The translations under genes and the position numbers were made by a program. Under the pieces are notes generated by a model that worked only from the letters and a program-made list of their open reading frames with translations, was not told where the DNA came from and ran no database searches. Positions 53,216 to 64,000 of a stretch of 64,000 nt of DNA are shown here, piece after piece. The DNA is from Pseudoips prasinana (Eukaryota > Arthropoda > Insecta > Lepidoptera > Nolidae): positions 15,707,934-15,771,933 of the forward strand of contig OX621252.1 of the NCBI GenBank assembly GCA_951640165.1, read 5' to 3'. Position 1 is the first letter of the stretch. Every line of letters begins with the position of its first letter.

Positions 53216-53789
53216 CAATCACTTCCTTAATTTCAGTACACACATAGATGTGTTCGCATTAATAATTGACTAGTACAAAACCTACACTAGGAAAATCAAT
53301 CCGAAAAAAAAATTACAAATATGAAAATCACTCATACAAATAAAAGTGTGACTTGCCACTATAAACCTCCTTATTCCAATAATATTATGTATGAAATTTA
53401 TGCCACTTCACGACCATAGAGAAAAAGAAACATCTAAGTGCATACCGGAAATGTTTGATGATTGGAAAAGACACTGGCAGATGAGCATTATATCTGACTG
53501 TAACAAGTCTATAACATTAATATTGAGGGTGTGATAAATAAAGATTTTGTGTCAAACTAAACGAGTTTTGTTTTGTTTTTGTCTGAATTAGATTCTTTAA
53601 GTCCTTCGTTGCTATGTATTTGATATAATTGCATTTTAACTTTATTTAAATTACTCACTTACTTATCTTATGGGCAGTGGTTACCCTACCATACCATGGA
53701 GAATGCGCTCAAGACCTCCATAAACTTATCCCTCCTTCCCCTTTTTTCATCGGACAACTAGGCGTCGGGAGGGTTTTCACCGCTTTGTT

Positions 53790-54005
53790 GTTGACATCCC
53801 ATTCTGCCGTACGAAGCACCGCACAATACGCACGGCTAAGTGGTGGAACACCCTCCCGAACGACGTGTTTCCCGACTCATACAACATGGGTTTATTCAAA
53901 GTAGAGTGAACAGACATCTTATGGGTACGCGCGGTCCATCTTCGACCACATCTTCACTTACCATCAGGTGAGACCGTGGTCAAGCGCAAACCCATTCAGC
54001 ATAAA
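53790..54005 (+). pseudogene. LINE ORF C-terminal end, decayed
   Basis: Frame CRTKHRTIRTAKWWNTLPND, VFPDSYNMGLFKVE then TGA replaces the expected continuation; TDILWVRAVHLRPHLHLPSG follows in frame. The WN.LP..VFP.SY....FK block is the terminal signature of lepidopteran jockey/CR1-type LINE ORF2. Confidence 0.75.
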
Positions 54006-54224
54006 AAAAGTGTCAGAGTTGTTCAAGCCATTAGCCATTTTATTAAACAACTCTGGCGGTCACCCATCTTTGGACTTAGCGCGAGTCTAGTTACTTAATC
54101 TCGCCAATCACTTACGGACTGGTGAGAGCATCTGGCTATAATTATTTCAATTGATGACATGAAATAAAAATGTAGCACAGTAAGCTTACTTGTAAGTTAA
54201 AATTAGCAAAATAACAATATCCTG

Positions 54225-54747
54225 GGATATTATTTACACACGGCCATCTGATCCCAAACTAAGAAGAGCTTGTACTATGGAAACCAGATAACAGATATAC
54301 TACTTTCTATATAATACTTTCTTTTGTAAATACATATTTGTATAGTATTACGCACTCGTAGGTTCTGCACATTAAAACTCCGAGATATTTTCCACACACA
54401 ATATTTAATCGAACAGAGTAACGTTCTCATCTACCATCGTACAAAGAATGCCTCTTTAATAATTCTCCTACCCTATTTATATTTTTATCACTGACAACCA
54501 TTTGAAAGTCTAATACCGATTATTAATAGTTTTAAGATGTAAAATTATTATAGAACTATTATAGTAATTAATAAAATGATAATCACTAATCAAATAAATA
54601 ATCACAGTGTAAACATATTATTATAACATAGCAGCTACGTCATACATAACCGTTGCGCGGCTATTGAGTACTTGATAACAATAGATAATTACACCCAGAC
54701 TCAGGACAAACAGACATGTCCATGCACACAAATATCTGTCCTGGGTG
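54225..54747 (-). mobile_element. SINE (third family) split by an about 334 bp insertion and truncated
   Basis: The body (GGCCATCTGATCCCAAACTA) to TTTGTAAATACATA runs 54225-54349. It resumes 54684-54747 (ATAATTACACCCAGACTCAG ... CTGTCCTGGGTG). The tRNA head is missing because the 54748-55040 repeat replaces it. The insert 54350-54683 has no obvious inverted ends. Confidence 0.7.
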
Positions 54748-55040
54748 CACTCATTTTACCACTTTGGAAGTGTCTCTCGCGAAAACTGTTCACTTAAGGC
54801 AAAAATGATATTAGAAACCTCAATATCATTTTTGAAGACCTATCCATAGATACCCCACATGTATGGGTACGATGAAAAAAAAAATTGAGTTTGAGTTCTA
54901 TGTATGGGGAACTCCCAAAATTATTGTTCTTTTTTTATTTTTAGTGAAATACTTAATGCGACCTACGGACGGACAGGCAGACAGACATGACGAATCTATA
55001 AGGGTTCCGTATTTTGCCATTTGGTTACGGAACCCTAAAA
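54748..55040 (+). repeat. Truncated copy of the 32803-33370 repeat
   Basis: Begins CACTCATTTTACCACTTTGG, contains GATACCCCACATGTATGGGT and ends GGTTACGGAACCCTAA; lacks the CCGGCCAAGTGCG end. Confidence 0.8.
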
Positions 55041-55569
55041 AGGTGTATATATTTTAGTATCTTTATATATCGATAGCCATTCAATTAACTTAAGTAAGGG
55101 TGTAACAAACTCCCACCTCTACTTAGTTAATTAAAATGGGGACTGAAAAAAAACAGACACATAATTATATGAGACCCACGCAAAGTACGATCAAAGTATG
55201 TAATTAGAGGCTGTAGCTATACTCGTATATGTTCTACTTTGAAAACTTTAATATGTGAATTTTAAAAGTAATATTTATTTTTTTATTAAACTGGCAAGTG
55301 TGAAGAACGCTATATTTATTTGTATTTAGAATTCCGAATTCAAAATTCAAATATAATGATACTGATGTCTAATAAAATGGCCCGGTGGCCAAAAGTAGAA
55401 CTAACGACGCCAGTTTGAAATGTCAATCGGCTGTGTTATTCCCTGACATTCCTGCCATTGATTGTTTGTTCCGCGTATTTATTTTTCTTTTTGTGGTTTT
55501 TAATTGTGAAAACTGCCGAAAGCTTTAAAAAGTGATGGGAGGAACATTATATTACAAGTATTGAATTAT

Positions 55570-56155
55570 ATGAATGAAGAAAAACTCCTTCAGGCACCAA
55601 TTATACCCTTCAATAAGTTGTATGAACGCGTAGCTGCTGCTACAGGTTAGTGTTGTCAGCTTTTGATAAAATACGAAACTCCCCCTCGCACTTTAAATTT
55701 AAATACATAATTATTTTAAAATATTCATTATTTATTTAATTTTTGTTATTTCCATTGTAGGTGTCGGGGAGTGATTTGTAAGAAAACTTGTGAAAGAAAA
55801 AGAGCAAGCAGATGCAAAAATTTATAGCAGATCAGAATATTGGTGGATCGAATTCTGAAATGCCTACATTGATTGCAGAAGCTTTTGATAAAATAACAGC
55901 CAATGAATGGCAAAAACATTGCAATCATGTACAAAATATTGAAAATGAGTATCGAAAAGAGATGGATACTTAGACGAGCCTTTCATCAATCAATTAGGTA
56001 GTGATAGTGAAAGTGAAAGCAGTGATTATGATAATGATGAAATGACTTCTGCATTAAACAATTCCGGTGACATAATAAAACCTGGAGCATCCCCATTAGA
56101 GGACACTCAGCATACATTTTATGTAAATGATCATAATTATTGTATAAAAATATAA
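55570..56155 (+). pseudogene. Deleted transposase gene related to the one at the window start
   Basis: N-terminal exon MNEEKLLQAPIIPFNKLYER VAAATG ends at a GT donor (55646). The second exon starts at 55761 and has an early TGA (GVGE*FVRKLVKEKEQADAK). The catalytic middle is gone. The C-terminal part resumes as TLIAEAFDKITANEWQKHCN, then after a frameshift GYLDEPFINQLGSDSESES and CIKI-stop. The GYL.EPFI..GSDSE tail matches residues of the window-start gene. Multiple breaks; dead. Confidence 0.8.
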
Positions 56156-56591
56156 AGATTTGTAATGACAGTATTTGTTTTCTTTTTAGTGAAGTAATAT
56201 TTACGTTACTCTGTGCATATTATTTTTACCCACTTTATTGCAAAAAATAGTTACTAGCAACACTAAATGCGATAACAGCGACGCTGCCAGCGGGCCAGAT
56301 AATTTTGTGGAACTGTAGTAATAGTTTTTCGCGGCGTTCGATTTTCCTTGAATATTGCCATTTTGGTGACCATAAACCAAATCGCATCGCAAGTTTTAGT
56401 GTCAGGCGTTGCGTGTTGCCTTTATTTTGTTATGGATAAACTCAAAACTTGGTACTGATTAATAAAATCAACTATAGAAAGCTATATTATCAGCGTGTAA
56501 AATGGAATGTATATTCTTTTACATTGATATTGCCAAAAATAATTTGCCTATAAAGGAATTATTTGCTGTAAAGTACCAATTTAAAATAAGT

Positions 56592-58037
56592 CATCATCAT
56601 CATCATCATCATATCAGCCGAAAGACGTCCACTGCTGGACAAAGGCCTCCCCCAAAGATCTCCACAATTGCCGGTCTTGTGCTATTCGCATCCAGCATTT
56701 TCCAGCGACCCGCACAAGATCATCGGTCCATCTTGTAGGGGGCCTGCCCACGCTGCGTCTTCCGGTTCGTGGTCGCCACTCGAGAACCTTTCTGCCCCAA
56801 CGGCCGTCGGCTCTACGAGCTATGTGCCCTGCCCACTGCCACTTCAACTTGGCAATTCTTCGGGCTATGTCGGTGACTTTGGTTCGCCTGCGGATTTCGA
56901 CATTTCTGATGCGATCCCGCAGGGAAACTCCGAGCATAGCCCTCTCCATTGCTCTTTGGGTGACCTTGAGCCTCCTAATAAGGCCCATAGTGAGCGACCA
57001 CGTCTCTGTTCCGTATGTCATCACTGGCAACACACACTGGTCGAAGACTTTCGACTTGAGACACTGCGGTATTTTGGACGAGAAGATGTTACGTAGCTTC
57101 CCGAACGCTGCCCAGCCGAGTTGGATTCTACGATTGACCTCCTTCTCGAAGTTGGACCTACCTAGTTGGATGGTCTGTCCTAGGTAAATATAGTTCTCTA
57201 CAACTTCGAGTGCAGAGTCACCAACTTTCAATTGAGTGGGTGCAACATGGACGTTTGACATGATTTTCGTCTTATCCATGTTCATTTTCAGACCCACTTG
57301 TTGAGAGACTCTGCTGAGGTCATCGAGCATTGTACCGAGGTCTTCCATGGTCTCAGCCATGACTACGATATCATCGGCAAATCGAAGGTGAGTGATGTAC
57401 TCGCCATTGACATTGATGCCAAAGCCTTTCCAGTCCAGAAGCTTGAAGACGTCTTCCAATGCAGCGGTGAACAGTTTCGGAGATATAACATCTCCCTGTC
57501 TCACGCCTCGCTGCAAGTGGATAGGTTTCGAGATCTGGTCCTGGAGTCGCACTGACATAGTGGCGTTTTCATACAAACACTTTATCACCTCGATATACCG
57601 GTTGTCAATTTGGCACCTTATGAGAGACCTCAGCACGGCCCATGTTTCGATAGAATCAAAGGCTTTCTCATAGTCCACAAACGCTAAGCACAGTGGCTTG
57701 TTATACTCTTCGGTCTTCTGTATAACTTGCCGCAGCGTATGTATGTGGTCTATGGTGCTAAAGCCTTTTCGGAAACCGGCTTGTTCGGGAGGCTGGAAGT
57801 CGTCAAACCTGCGCGCGAGACGGTTCGTAACGACCCTCGAAAACAACTTGTAAACATGGCTCAGCAGTGTGATGGGTCTATAATTCTTCAATAGGGTCTT
57901 GTCGCCCTTTTTGAAGAAGAGCACCACCACACTTCTGTGCCATGCTTGTGGCGTTTGACCATCTAGTATGAAGGAGTTAAATAACTTCTGAAGGGCCCGT
58001 AGGATTGGTGTACCACCCGCCTTCAGAAGCTCTGCTG
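56592..58037 (-). mobile_element. RTE-type LINE, 5'-truncated copy with exact TSD
   Basis: 1446 bp flanked by the 14 bp direct repeat AATTTAAAATAAGT (56578-56591 and 58038-58051). The 3' end is a short (GATGAT) run, as in RTE-clade elements. Full reverse transcriptase but no endonuclease: truncation on the 5' side during target-primed reverse transcription. Little decay, so a fairly recent insertion. Confidence 0.93.
56614..58037 (-). CDS. RTE reverse transcriptase ORF (partial, uninterrupted)
   Basis: About 473 element-encoded residues from AELLKAGGTPILRALQKLFN to QQWTSFG-stop. RT motifs in order: NYRPITLLSHVYKLFSRVV, QAGFRKGFSTIDHIHTL, LAFVDYEKAFDSIE (motif A), GVRQGDVISPKLF (motif B), LRFADDIVVMAE (catalytic FADD), GLKMNMDKTKIM, then YLGQTIQ and the C-terminal [25 protein letters not shown] region. 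The ORF can be read about 20 codons further upstream, but those lie in flanking DNA. Without the APE endonuclease the copy is not autonomous. Confidence 0.93.
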
Positions 58038-58051
58038 AATTTAAAATAAGT

Positions 58052-58711
58052 AAAACATTTAAATTTCTATCTACCCGAGCGAAGTCAGGTTGAGTCACTA
58101 GTAGATATGTAATAGTATTAACATTATTAAAAAGCTCCCATCCATTTATTACTTTAATTTAGAAAGTTATAAAGGTATTATTCGGTATATAGGAACTTCA
58201 CAGGGCTCGACGTAACTTTACCTTGGATCTTTTGAAACTAGTGAGTTAACCTACGCAAATGCCCCAAATTAGTGAGTAAAGGTAAAAAAATCCATCGTTT
58301 TCAGAGCCTCGATTAAAACAGTGGACTAAACCCCATACAACAAAATCTAAATAGAATATTATGTAGGTACCCACTTAATAGACTCTTTTATTGAAAATTT
58401 CTTCAAAATTTCGACTAACATGTGTTGGTAAGGTAATGTTAAATTTACAAAAAGCCACAGAGAAATAACTGTTTAATAAAATAAACCAACATAATTAGTT
58501 TAAAACCGAATAAAAATGCATTTTAATTGGTTCATCCGTCTGGAGACATAGTGTCTCATATACCTACACAGACACAAAAAATATATAATACCAATCTATT
58601 TGCAGGTAGGGTTCAACGATCTTTGGAAAGTATAGCTAAAAGGTCATTCTACAAATACAGTTCAGGTAATAAACCGCATTGAAATCGGTTAAATTAAATT
58701 AATATCCTGGG
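58052..58711. other. No gene seen
   Basis: AT-rich flank between the RTE insertion and a SINE; no open frame of note. Confidence 0.5.
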
Positions 58712-58975
58712 ACATTATTTACAAACGGCCATCTGATCCCAAACTAAGCAGAGCTTGTACTATGGAAACAGATAATTAATATAATACATATACTACTTTT
58801 CTTTTGTAAATACATAATTATATAAATAATTACACCCAGACTCAGGACAAACAGACATGTTCATGCACACAAATATCAATCCTGGGTGGGAATCGAACCC
58901 ATAACCTCCGGCATGAAAAGCAAGCATTTGCCAACCACGCCAACAGGCCCGCCTTTGCCAACCACGCCAACAGGT
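58712..58975 (-). mobile_element. tRNA-derived SINE, third family, with duplicated head end
   Basis: GGGAATCGAACCCATAACCT (B box complement) and GCCAACCACGCC (A box side). The sequence TTTGCCAACCACGCCAACAG occurs twice (58927-58946 and 58956-58975) around GCCCGCC. Confidence 0.88.
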
Positions 58976-59377
58976 TCATCAATTGTAAATCCGTTTAGCC
59001 TTTCCATCTCTTTTTCTAGTCGTAGTCTGGGGTTTATGGTGGTTATTGTTAACTATCTACCTATACCTATACATTTACCTAGGACAGACAGAGCGGAGTA
59101 GCGAGCCCTCCCTTCCTGTTTTTATGAAGAAATGTTTACTTCCAATCAATTCCTATTTAAACTGTTATTTCAATTTAACTTTTGAGTGTACGGAATTAAA
59201 TTCCGTTGATAACACTAGAAATTGAAATTTTGTCGTGTAATTTGGTTAATGATACCTTAATTTACCCTCACTCCAAAAATTTTCAACAAGTTCATCAGTT
59301 TACGTTAGACATATTTATCAAATTTATTTACAACTGCTACAAATCAAATTAATCAAATTAATCAAATTTATTTACAA

Positions 59378-59560
59378 GCTGTGCCCCGCGGTTTTACCCT
59401 CGTTTGACTTTATAAATTATAGCCTACGTGTTAATCTAGGGTGTCAGCTAACTCCAAACCAAATTTTATTGAAATTGCTCCAGTCGTTTAGACGTGAAGA
59501 AGTAACAAACATACACACTCACACAGTCACACACCATTATAATATTAGTGTGATTATATA
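59378..59560 (+). repeat. Short interspersed repeat (CTGTGCCCCGCGGTTTTACC family)
   Basis: Close copy of 22121-22300, ending CCATTATAATATTAGTGTGAT; preceded by three ATTAATCAAAT-like short repeats (59345-59370). Confidence 0.82.
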
Positions 59561-59599
59561 TTTTTCTTGTCTTACGGTAGATTTGGAGTACGTAATTAT

Positions 59600-59925
59600 A
59601 ATAATAATATCCTCCTAGCCGAATTTCGGCCACGGCGGCCAGTCTCAGTAGACATTAGCCATAGCAGGACATATTTTAGTGCACAAGTGTGTGCGCAAAC
59701 ACAGGACAGCTCTTTCTATTCCATCACTCTCATGATCTGATGGGACGCCTAGCGACACGAACGGAAAGAGGTATAATACCGCCAACTCCCAGACTTCGGG
59801 CTGATGAAAGATTTCTTTTTACAGAAAAATCCGAAAATCACTTTTGGCCCGACCCGGAATTTAATCCGGATGTACTCTGCGGGTGAACACGCTACCGCTA
59901 GACCAACGAGGCAGTCAAAACATAA
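59600..59925 (-). mobile_element. tRNA-derived SINE, fifth family
   Basis: The reverse-strand head GACTGCCTCGTTGGTCTAGC GGTAGCGTG (A box) and GGATTAAATTCCGGGTCGGG (B box); the body extends to about 59600 (AGCCGAATTTCGGCCACGGC). Confidence 0.75.
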
Positions 59926-60429
59926 TCTGTATCAGACAATAAAAAAATTATATGTCCCATTTTAACCGGCTAATTTTGGGAGCTACAAAGAGATACAGAC
60001 AACGAACTAAAAAATACGCAAAACTTAAAACGCCCCTATCTCCCCCAGGGGAGATAAAAATAGATTCGGACAAATAAGTATAAATACACTTTAGTGCATT
60101 GTACGGAGAATCTTTCTAGGCTTATTATAACAGTCATATTGTAAAAAAGTAATGTTATGTCGCCTGAACATCTAGAAAGTAATTATTGTTAAGTAAGTAA
60201 ATAACCACAACCCAACAATGTACTTAAGTTACCAAATAACTTAATAATTCTTAATGCATACGAAAACAATAAACAAATTTGTAATTATTCCTAGAATATG
60301 ATAAGTTAATTAACTGTAGTGTCGCACAGTTCATAACAATATGTCATTCGAAAGACATCGATACATGAAATTGTAAATCGATTAAGTGCCACTACACTAA
60401 CTAAAGCAATTAGCAGCATTCATTCGTTC

Positions 60430-60532
60430 ACGCGCAGCCAGACAGGATCCTGTGTTTTATAATAACTGAGCAAATAGTGTTGGATATTTCTATTTATATA
60501 AATTATCAGCTATTTACAATATAATCATGAAG
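60430..60532 (+). promoter_or_regulatory. Possible promoter and very short first exon (ATGAAG|GTGAGT)
   Basis: A GC-richer stretch (ACGCGCAGCCAGACAGGATC), then TTTATATAAATTATCAGC and ATGAAG immediately followed by donor GTGAGTC at 60533. Two-codon first exons (Met-Lys) followed by an intron are common in insect secreted-protein genes. No second exon that continues the frame was recognised. Confidence 0.25.
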
Positions 60533-60679
60533 GTGAGTCAATTCATCACTATATAACTATCACTGGGAGTGTGTAACCAATTTAATTGCAGTAAACATGC
60601 TTTTAGCAACGCCATTTCTCGTTGTTGGGCCTACCTACTTTTTAAATAATTGTAATAAAAATATTTTACACTGTTATAA

Positions 60680-60755
60680 TTGTGGAGATCTTTGAGGGAA
60701 GCCTTTGTCCAGCAGTAGACCTCTTTCGGCTTTTATGATGATGATGATGATGAAC
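60680..60755 (+). mobile_element. RTE LINE 3' tail
   Basis: TTGTGGAGATCTTTGAGGGA, CCTTTGTCCAGCAGTAGACC then CTTTCGGC and a (GATGAT) run: the last about 70 bp of the family. Confidence 0.75.
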
Positions 60756-61395
60756 AATTATTTTATATCGTATATATCTCACTGAATCACAGAATATAGA
60801 TAAGACCGAATTCTAAATACCAAGCGTCTACTTTTCGTTGGCATGATCGGACCAAAAGAGTTAAGGTTAGCCGTTATAGCTGCAGTGTTTATATTACGTA
60901 TCGTAACGACTTTTTGCTACGGCGGCATCTTTCAACTTACCAGAACCGCGGGATTAATTACAATGCACAATTTTTGAATGTATGTTTATATAAAAACTGT
61001 GGTTTACTCTCATAGAGTTATTATAACAATATCTAATTGAGTAATATACCACTTTAAGGCGTGTCACAGATACATCGCAATGCATGCAAACATGGTCAGA
61101 ATTTATCTTGTTTATGTGGCGGCATAGTTGACAGATAATACCTACACTACACATGTACTGACTGCTGCCATGCTACAAACTATCTAATAATAAACAAACT
61201 GCAGATAATGAAAATAACGTATTTTGTTTTATATTCTTCTTCAGTCCTTTATCGTATGGGCAGTAGTTACCCTAGTGTTAGAGTTGTCCAAGCAGGCTTC
61301 TGACATGCCTTAACGACTGTCGTCTAACGCTTACAGTAGGTTATCTAGCTGAACATGCCCGTCAAAGCACAGAGACGCTCGGAAATTAAAACACT

Positions 61396-61587
61396 TTGAC
61401 CATCTATCCAAATTTATTTGGTGCGTACAAACATACTGATCTTCCTAACACAAGTTTTAAAACACCTATTAAACGTGTACTTATGGCTAGGGGTTATTAC
61501 ACCACTAAAGAGTACATCGATGACAAAGACGTCTGGATCTCACAACCTACCTGCACATTGCTCGCTAGAGATCTTGTAGCCATATAG
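61396..61587 (+). pseudogene. LINE ORF2 terminal fragment
   Basis: LPNTSFKTPIKRVLMARGYY TTKEYIDDKDVW resembles the F+..L+..L....YY....F+.D..W ending of lepidopteran CR1/jockey-type ORF2 proteins. Upstream coding sequence is missing. Confidence 0.5.
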
Positions 61588-61942
61588 ACATGACTGATCT
61601 GCTGAGTTACGTGAACTATCTGTAAATGATTGCTATCACATACTTAATTTAAAATTATTGACTCTGTCTCAAAATTAATAATGTCATTGTTTCGAAGTTT
61701 TTCTTTTGTATACCTAAATATAATCTAAAATAATAAGCTTTCGGACAACCGATCGAGTAAATATTGTGTTTGCCTACTAAATAATTACTCTAATTGGACC
61801 AAATCCCGTGTTCATGCCCGCTTGAGTATGTTTCGCCGGACCGTCTCAACTGGGTCGTGTTGAAACCGGTAGTAGATGAACCCACTAAGTTTGTTTCGCT
61901 GGGTCTTCTCAGTTAGGGCGCATTGGATCCGGTGGTAACATT

Positions 61943-62115
61943 AAAGCGCGACCGTCGTTATTAACACAAGGTCCGTCATAATAATAATACCTTAATATAG
62001 ACAGAACCATTGATAATATGTAGTAAAAATATTAGACTTAAACTAGATAATTAAACATAATCTCTTGACAATAACTTGATACGAGCTAGCTAAATATCAT
62101 TGCTATAATAAAAAA
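61943..62115 (-). repeat. AT-rich interspersed repeat, half copy
   Basis: AAAGCGCGACCGTCGTTATT, ACACAAGGTCCGTCATAATA and AATCTCTTGACAATAACTTG match 12487-12700. Confidence 0.75.
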
Positions 62116-62483
62116 GACGTGTGGCACTCGGACCGCGGTAAAGCTATTGCATAGCATTTTTTTTCAACTTATGCAATTATTTGTGATAATAATAATAAAA
62201 TGAATGTATATAGAGTAATAACTCATTTTCTTTCACTATTTTTTCGTGACTTTCTTCATTAATAAATGCACTTTGTTTATTCGTATTTAAAACACTTTGT
62301 ACACAAATTATACGAGTACAGATATTCACTGTTGTACGTAGATGATAAATACCTATACACCTATATACTTTCTCACAAACAGCTGATTACGGTAGTTTTC
62401 CAATATCGAAACCACAACTTTTGGTCATTTGTGGAGAACATACAGTAGATACTCCTTGTAACTTTGCGGTTGCGAAAAATGTA

Positions 62484-62551
62484 AAAAGCACCTGAAAACG
62501 TAATTATTAACACAAAGTCTTGTGTTAATAATTACGTTTTCAGGTGCTTTT
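62484..62551. repeat. Perfect palindrome, 32 bp arms, 4-base loop
   Basis: AAAAGCACCTGAAAACGTAA TTATTAACACAA, loop AGTC, then the exact complement. It is the longest exact hairpin in the window. Confidence 0.95.
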
Positions 62552-62983
62552 ATTTTATTTAATTTATCAAAGAATCCAAACAACAAATCTTCTAATCAAG
62601 ATTTTACCAAAGACAATATAAATATAACAAACTGTTGCTATGGCTACTGTAGGTTAAATACTCTTCGGCTATGGCGTTTGATGACATTCCGTGAATATAC
62701 GGGTGTTTTCTAATGTCGCATATTCTACCGATCGTTTATATGAAATAGTACTCTTCACATTAGCCGGTTTATATCGTCAATAAAAGGGTTATTTATATAA
62801 TCGCGGTTGATATCGTTGAAAATATATTTTAATCTTCTGTATTTATAATTTCTGCATTAATATAACAATAAATGCTTAAAAACTACAAGATTAATTTAAA
62901 ATTAAAATAAACTCAACCCCCACAATTAATTATTAAAGTTTTTACTATAATATCAGTAACCGTATTATTTGGACTTGGGTTAA

Positions 62984-63602
62984 GAGCCATTTCACGTTTT
63001 CGCGCGAATTTCTAAGATTTTGGGCTCCTATATTACCATCTTAAGTAATACCCAGAAATTATTGAATACATGTTAAATATGGAAAAATCGTTTTTGTTGA
63101 CGTTTAATGTATCACATTTACCAAAAAAAATTTGCTTGTTCTGTAGTGATTCATCTCCCACAACCATTTTAATGAAAAATCGCCGCAGAGTCAATTTCAA
63201 AGTCCTGTATCTAGAAATAATATTTATAAACTAAGCTAAAAAAATACATTCAGCATGAGACATATATTTTATTCGTCGTTTAATGTAACAGATTCATGAA
63301 TTTTGTTACCATTAATTAGTAATAACATAAATCCTTACACCAATTTTAAGTTTTTTTTTTTTTAATTTCATATTGATTTCTGGTTTAAATAAAGCGTAAT
63401 TACTAAAATAAAATTATACCAAAATAAACTATGTTCTTTGTAGAATCGAATTCTACAGTTTTTTTTTTAAATATTTGCAATTAATTTGTCATAATATCGA
63501 TTTGAACATCAGTTTAAACTACAATAAATTACGATACACGAGCGAGTGGGCGCCGATTAGTACGGCGCGCGGCGCGAGCGTAATCATTTTGTGAAATGGC
63601 TC
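62984..63602. mobile_element. TTAA-flanked non-autonomous DNA element
   Basis: Inverted ends GAGCCATTTCAC / GTGAAATGGCTC, each next to TTAA (62980-62983 and 63603-63606). TTAA target sites are used by piggyBac and Kolobok elements. The right subterminal region is strikingly CpG-rich (GGCGCGCGGCGCGAGCG). No transposase ORF. Confidence 0.75.
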
Positions 63603-63977
63603 TTAAGTAAGCGGTAGCCACATCTTAGCAAAGCCTAAGTTCCTTTACTCCGTAAGTAGCTCAGCAGGCGAAGTACCTACACCTTACACAGTATACTTCA
63701 GTTAATAAAAATTCAGGTAATAAGTATTACTATGTTAAAGTTGGGGGTTGGGGGTAAGTTCGTCGAATCTCATCAGGCAGGCGGCAAGAGGTATCAGGTA
63801 CGCGGGAGCCGCTTACAATGGGGCCGAATGCTTGGTTGACGACTAGTAGTATAAACTTAGTAATAAGTAAAGTAAGTCTTCATTGTAATATCGACATTCA
63901 AGACTTCTAAAAGAAGGATATTGTTACGCGGTTTCCCGGTTGCTTGTAATATTTATTTTGGAATACTCCCATATATG

Positions 63978-64000
63978 TACAGACGTCAGCATATCCAGCT
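63978..64000. mobile_element. Start of another palindromic MITE copy (cut by window edge)
   Basis: TGTACAGACGTCAGCATATC CAGCT matches the left arm of 51023-51172. Confidence 0.7.

Noticed and set aside
56668..57673. Plus-strand ORFs over the RTE copy
   Set aside because: Antisense shadows of the reverse transcriptase frame.

Overview
The window looks like nuclear DNA of a moth or butterfly (Lepidoptera). It is AT-rich, its genes are split by GT..AG introns, and most of it is transposons and short interspersed repeats, many of types common in lepidopteran genomes. No prokaryotic, viral, rRNA or genuine tRNA gene was seen. The order is judged from overall character; no species can be named.

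Two host genes are supported. (1) On the minus strand, eleven exons between 29838 and 4072 encode about 526 residues of the central part of the intron-binding spliceosomal helicase Aquarius (AQR). The reading frame is kept at all ten splice junctions, and the last exon ends inside the Walker A motif. The C-terminal RecA region must lie left of base 1. The N-terminal exons were not found in the window. (2) On the plus strand, eight exons between 32415 and 46668 encode a complete 432-residue Methuselah-like seven-helix receptor with a signal peptide and a short ectodomain.

Layout. 1-810: transposase 3' end and a tandem duplication. 1300-3700: a MITE and a 1.5 kb non-autonomous element with internal tandem repeats. 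3.7-30 kb: AQR exons, whose introns hold an apparently intact mariner (12874-14155), a decayed mariner (15402-16651), an RTE copy with an inverted 5' part, a hAT derivative, SINEs and MITEs. 30-32.4 kb: a 4 x 210 bp tandem repeat and repeat remnants between the two genes. 32.4-46.7 kb: the receptor gene, whose introns hold a facing pair of 0.55 kb repeats, a Harbinger derivative with a MADF fragment, a LINE remnant and a Transib-type element with 325 bp terminal inverted repeats (44586-46191). 46.7-64 kb: no host gene established; SINEs, LINE ends, perfect palindromes, a relative of the transposase at base 1, a 5'-truncated RTE element with exact target-site duplications, and a TTAA-flanked element.

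The most unusual object is the Transib-type element. It has CACAGTG ends, a 5 bp CGTAG target duplication, very long inverted repeats, and one 158-codon ORF of unrecognised family behind its own TATA/initiator. A second theme is that four different transposons sit within about 50 bp of AQR 5' splice sites.
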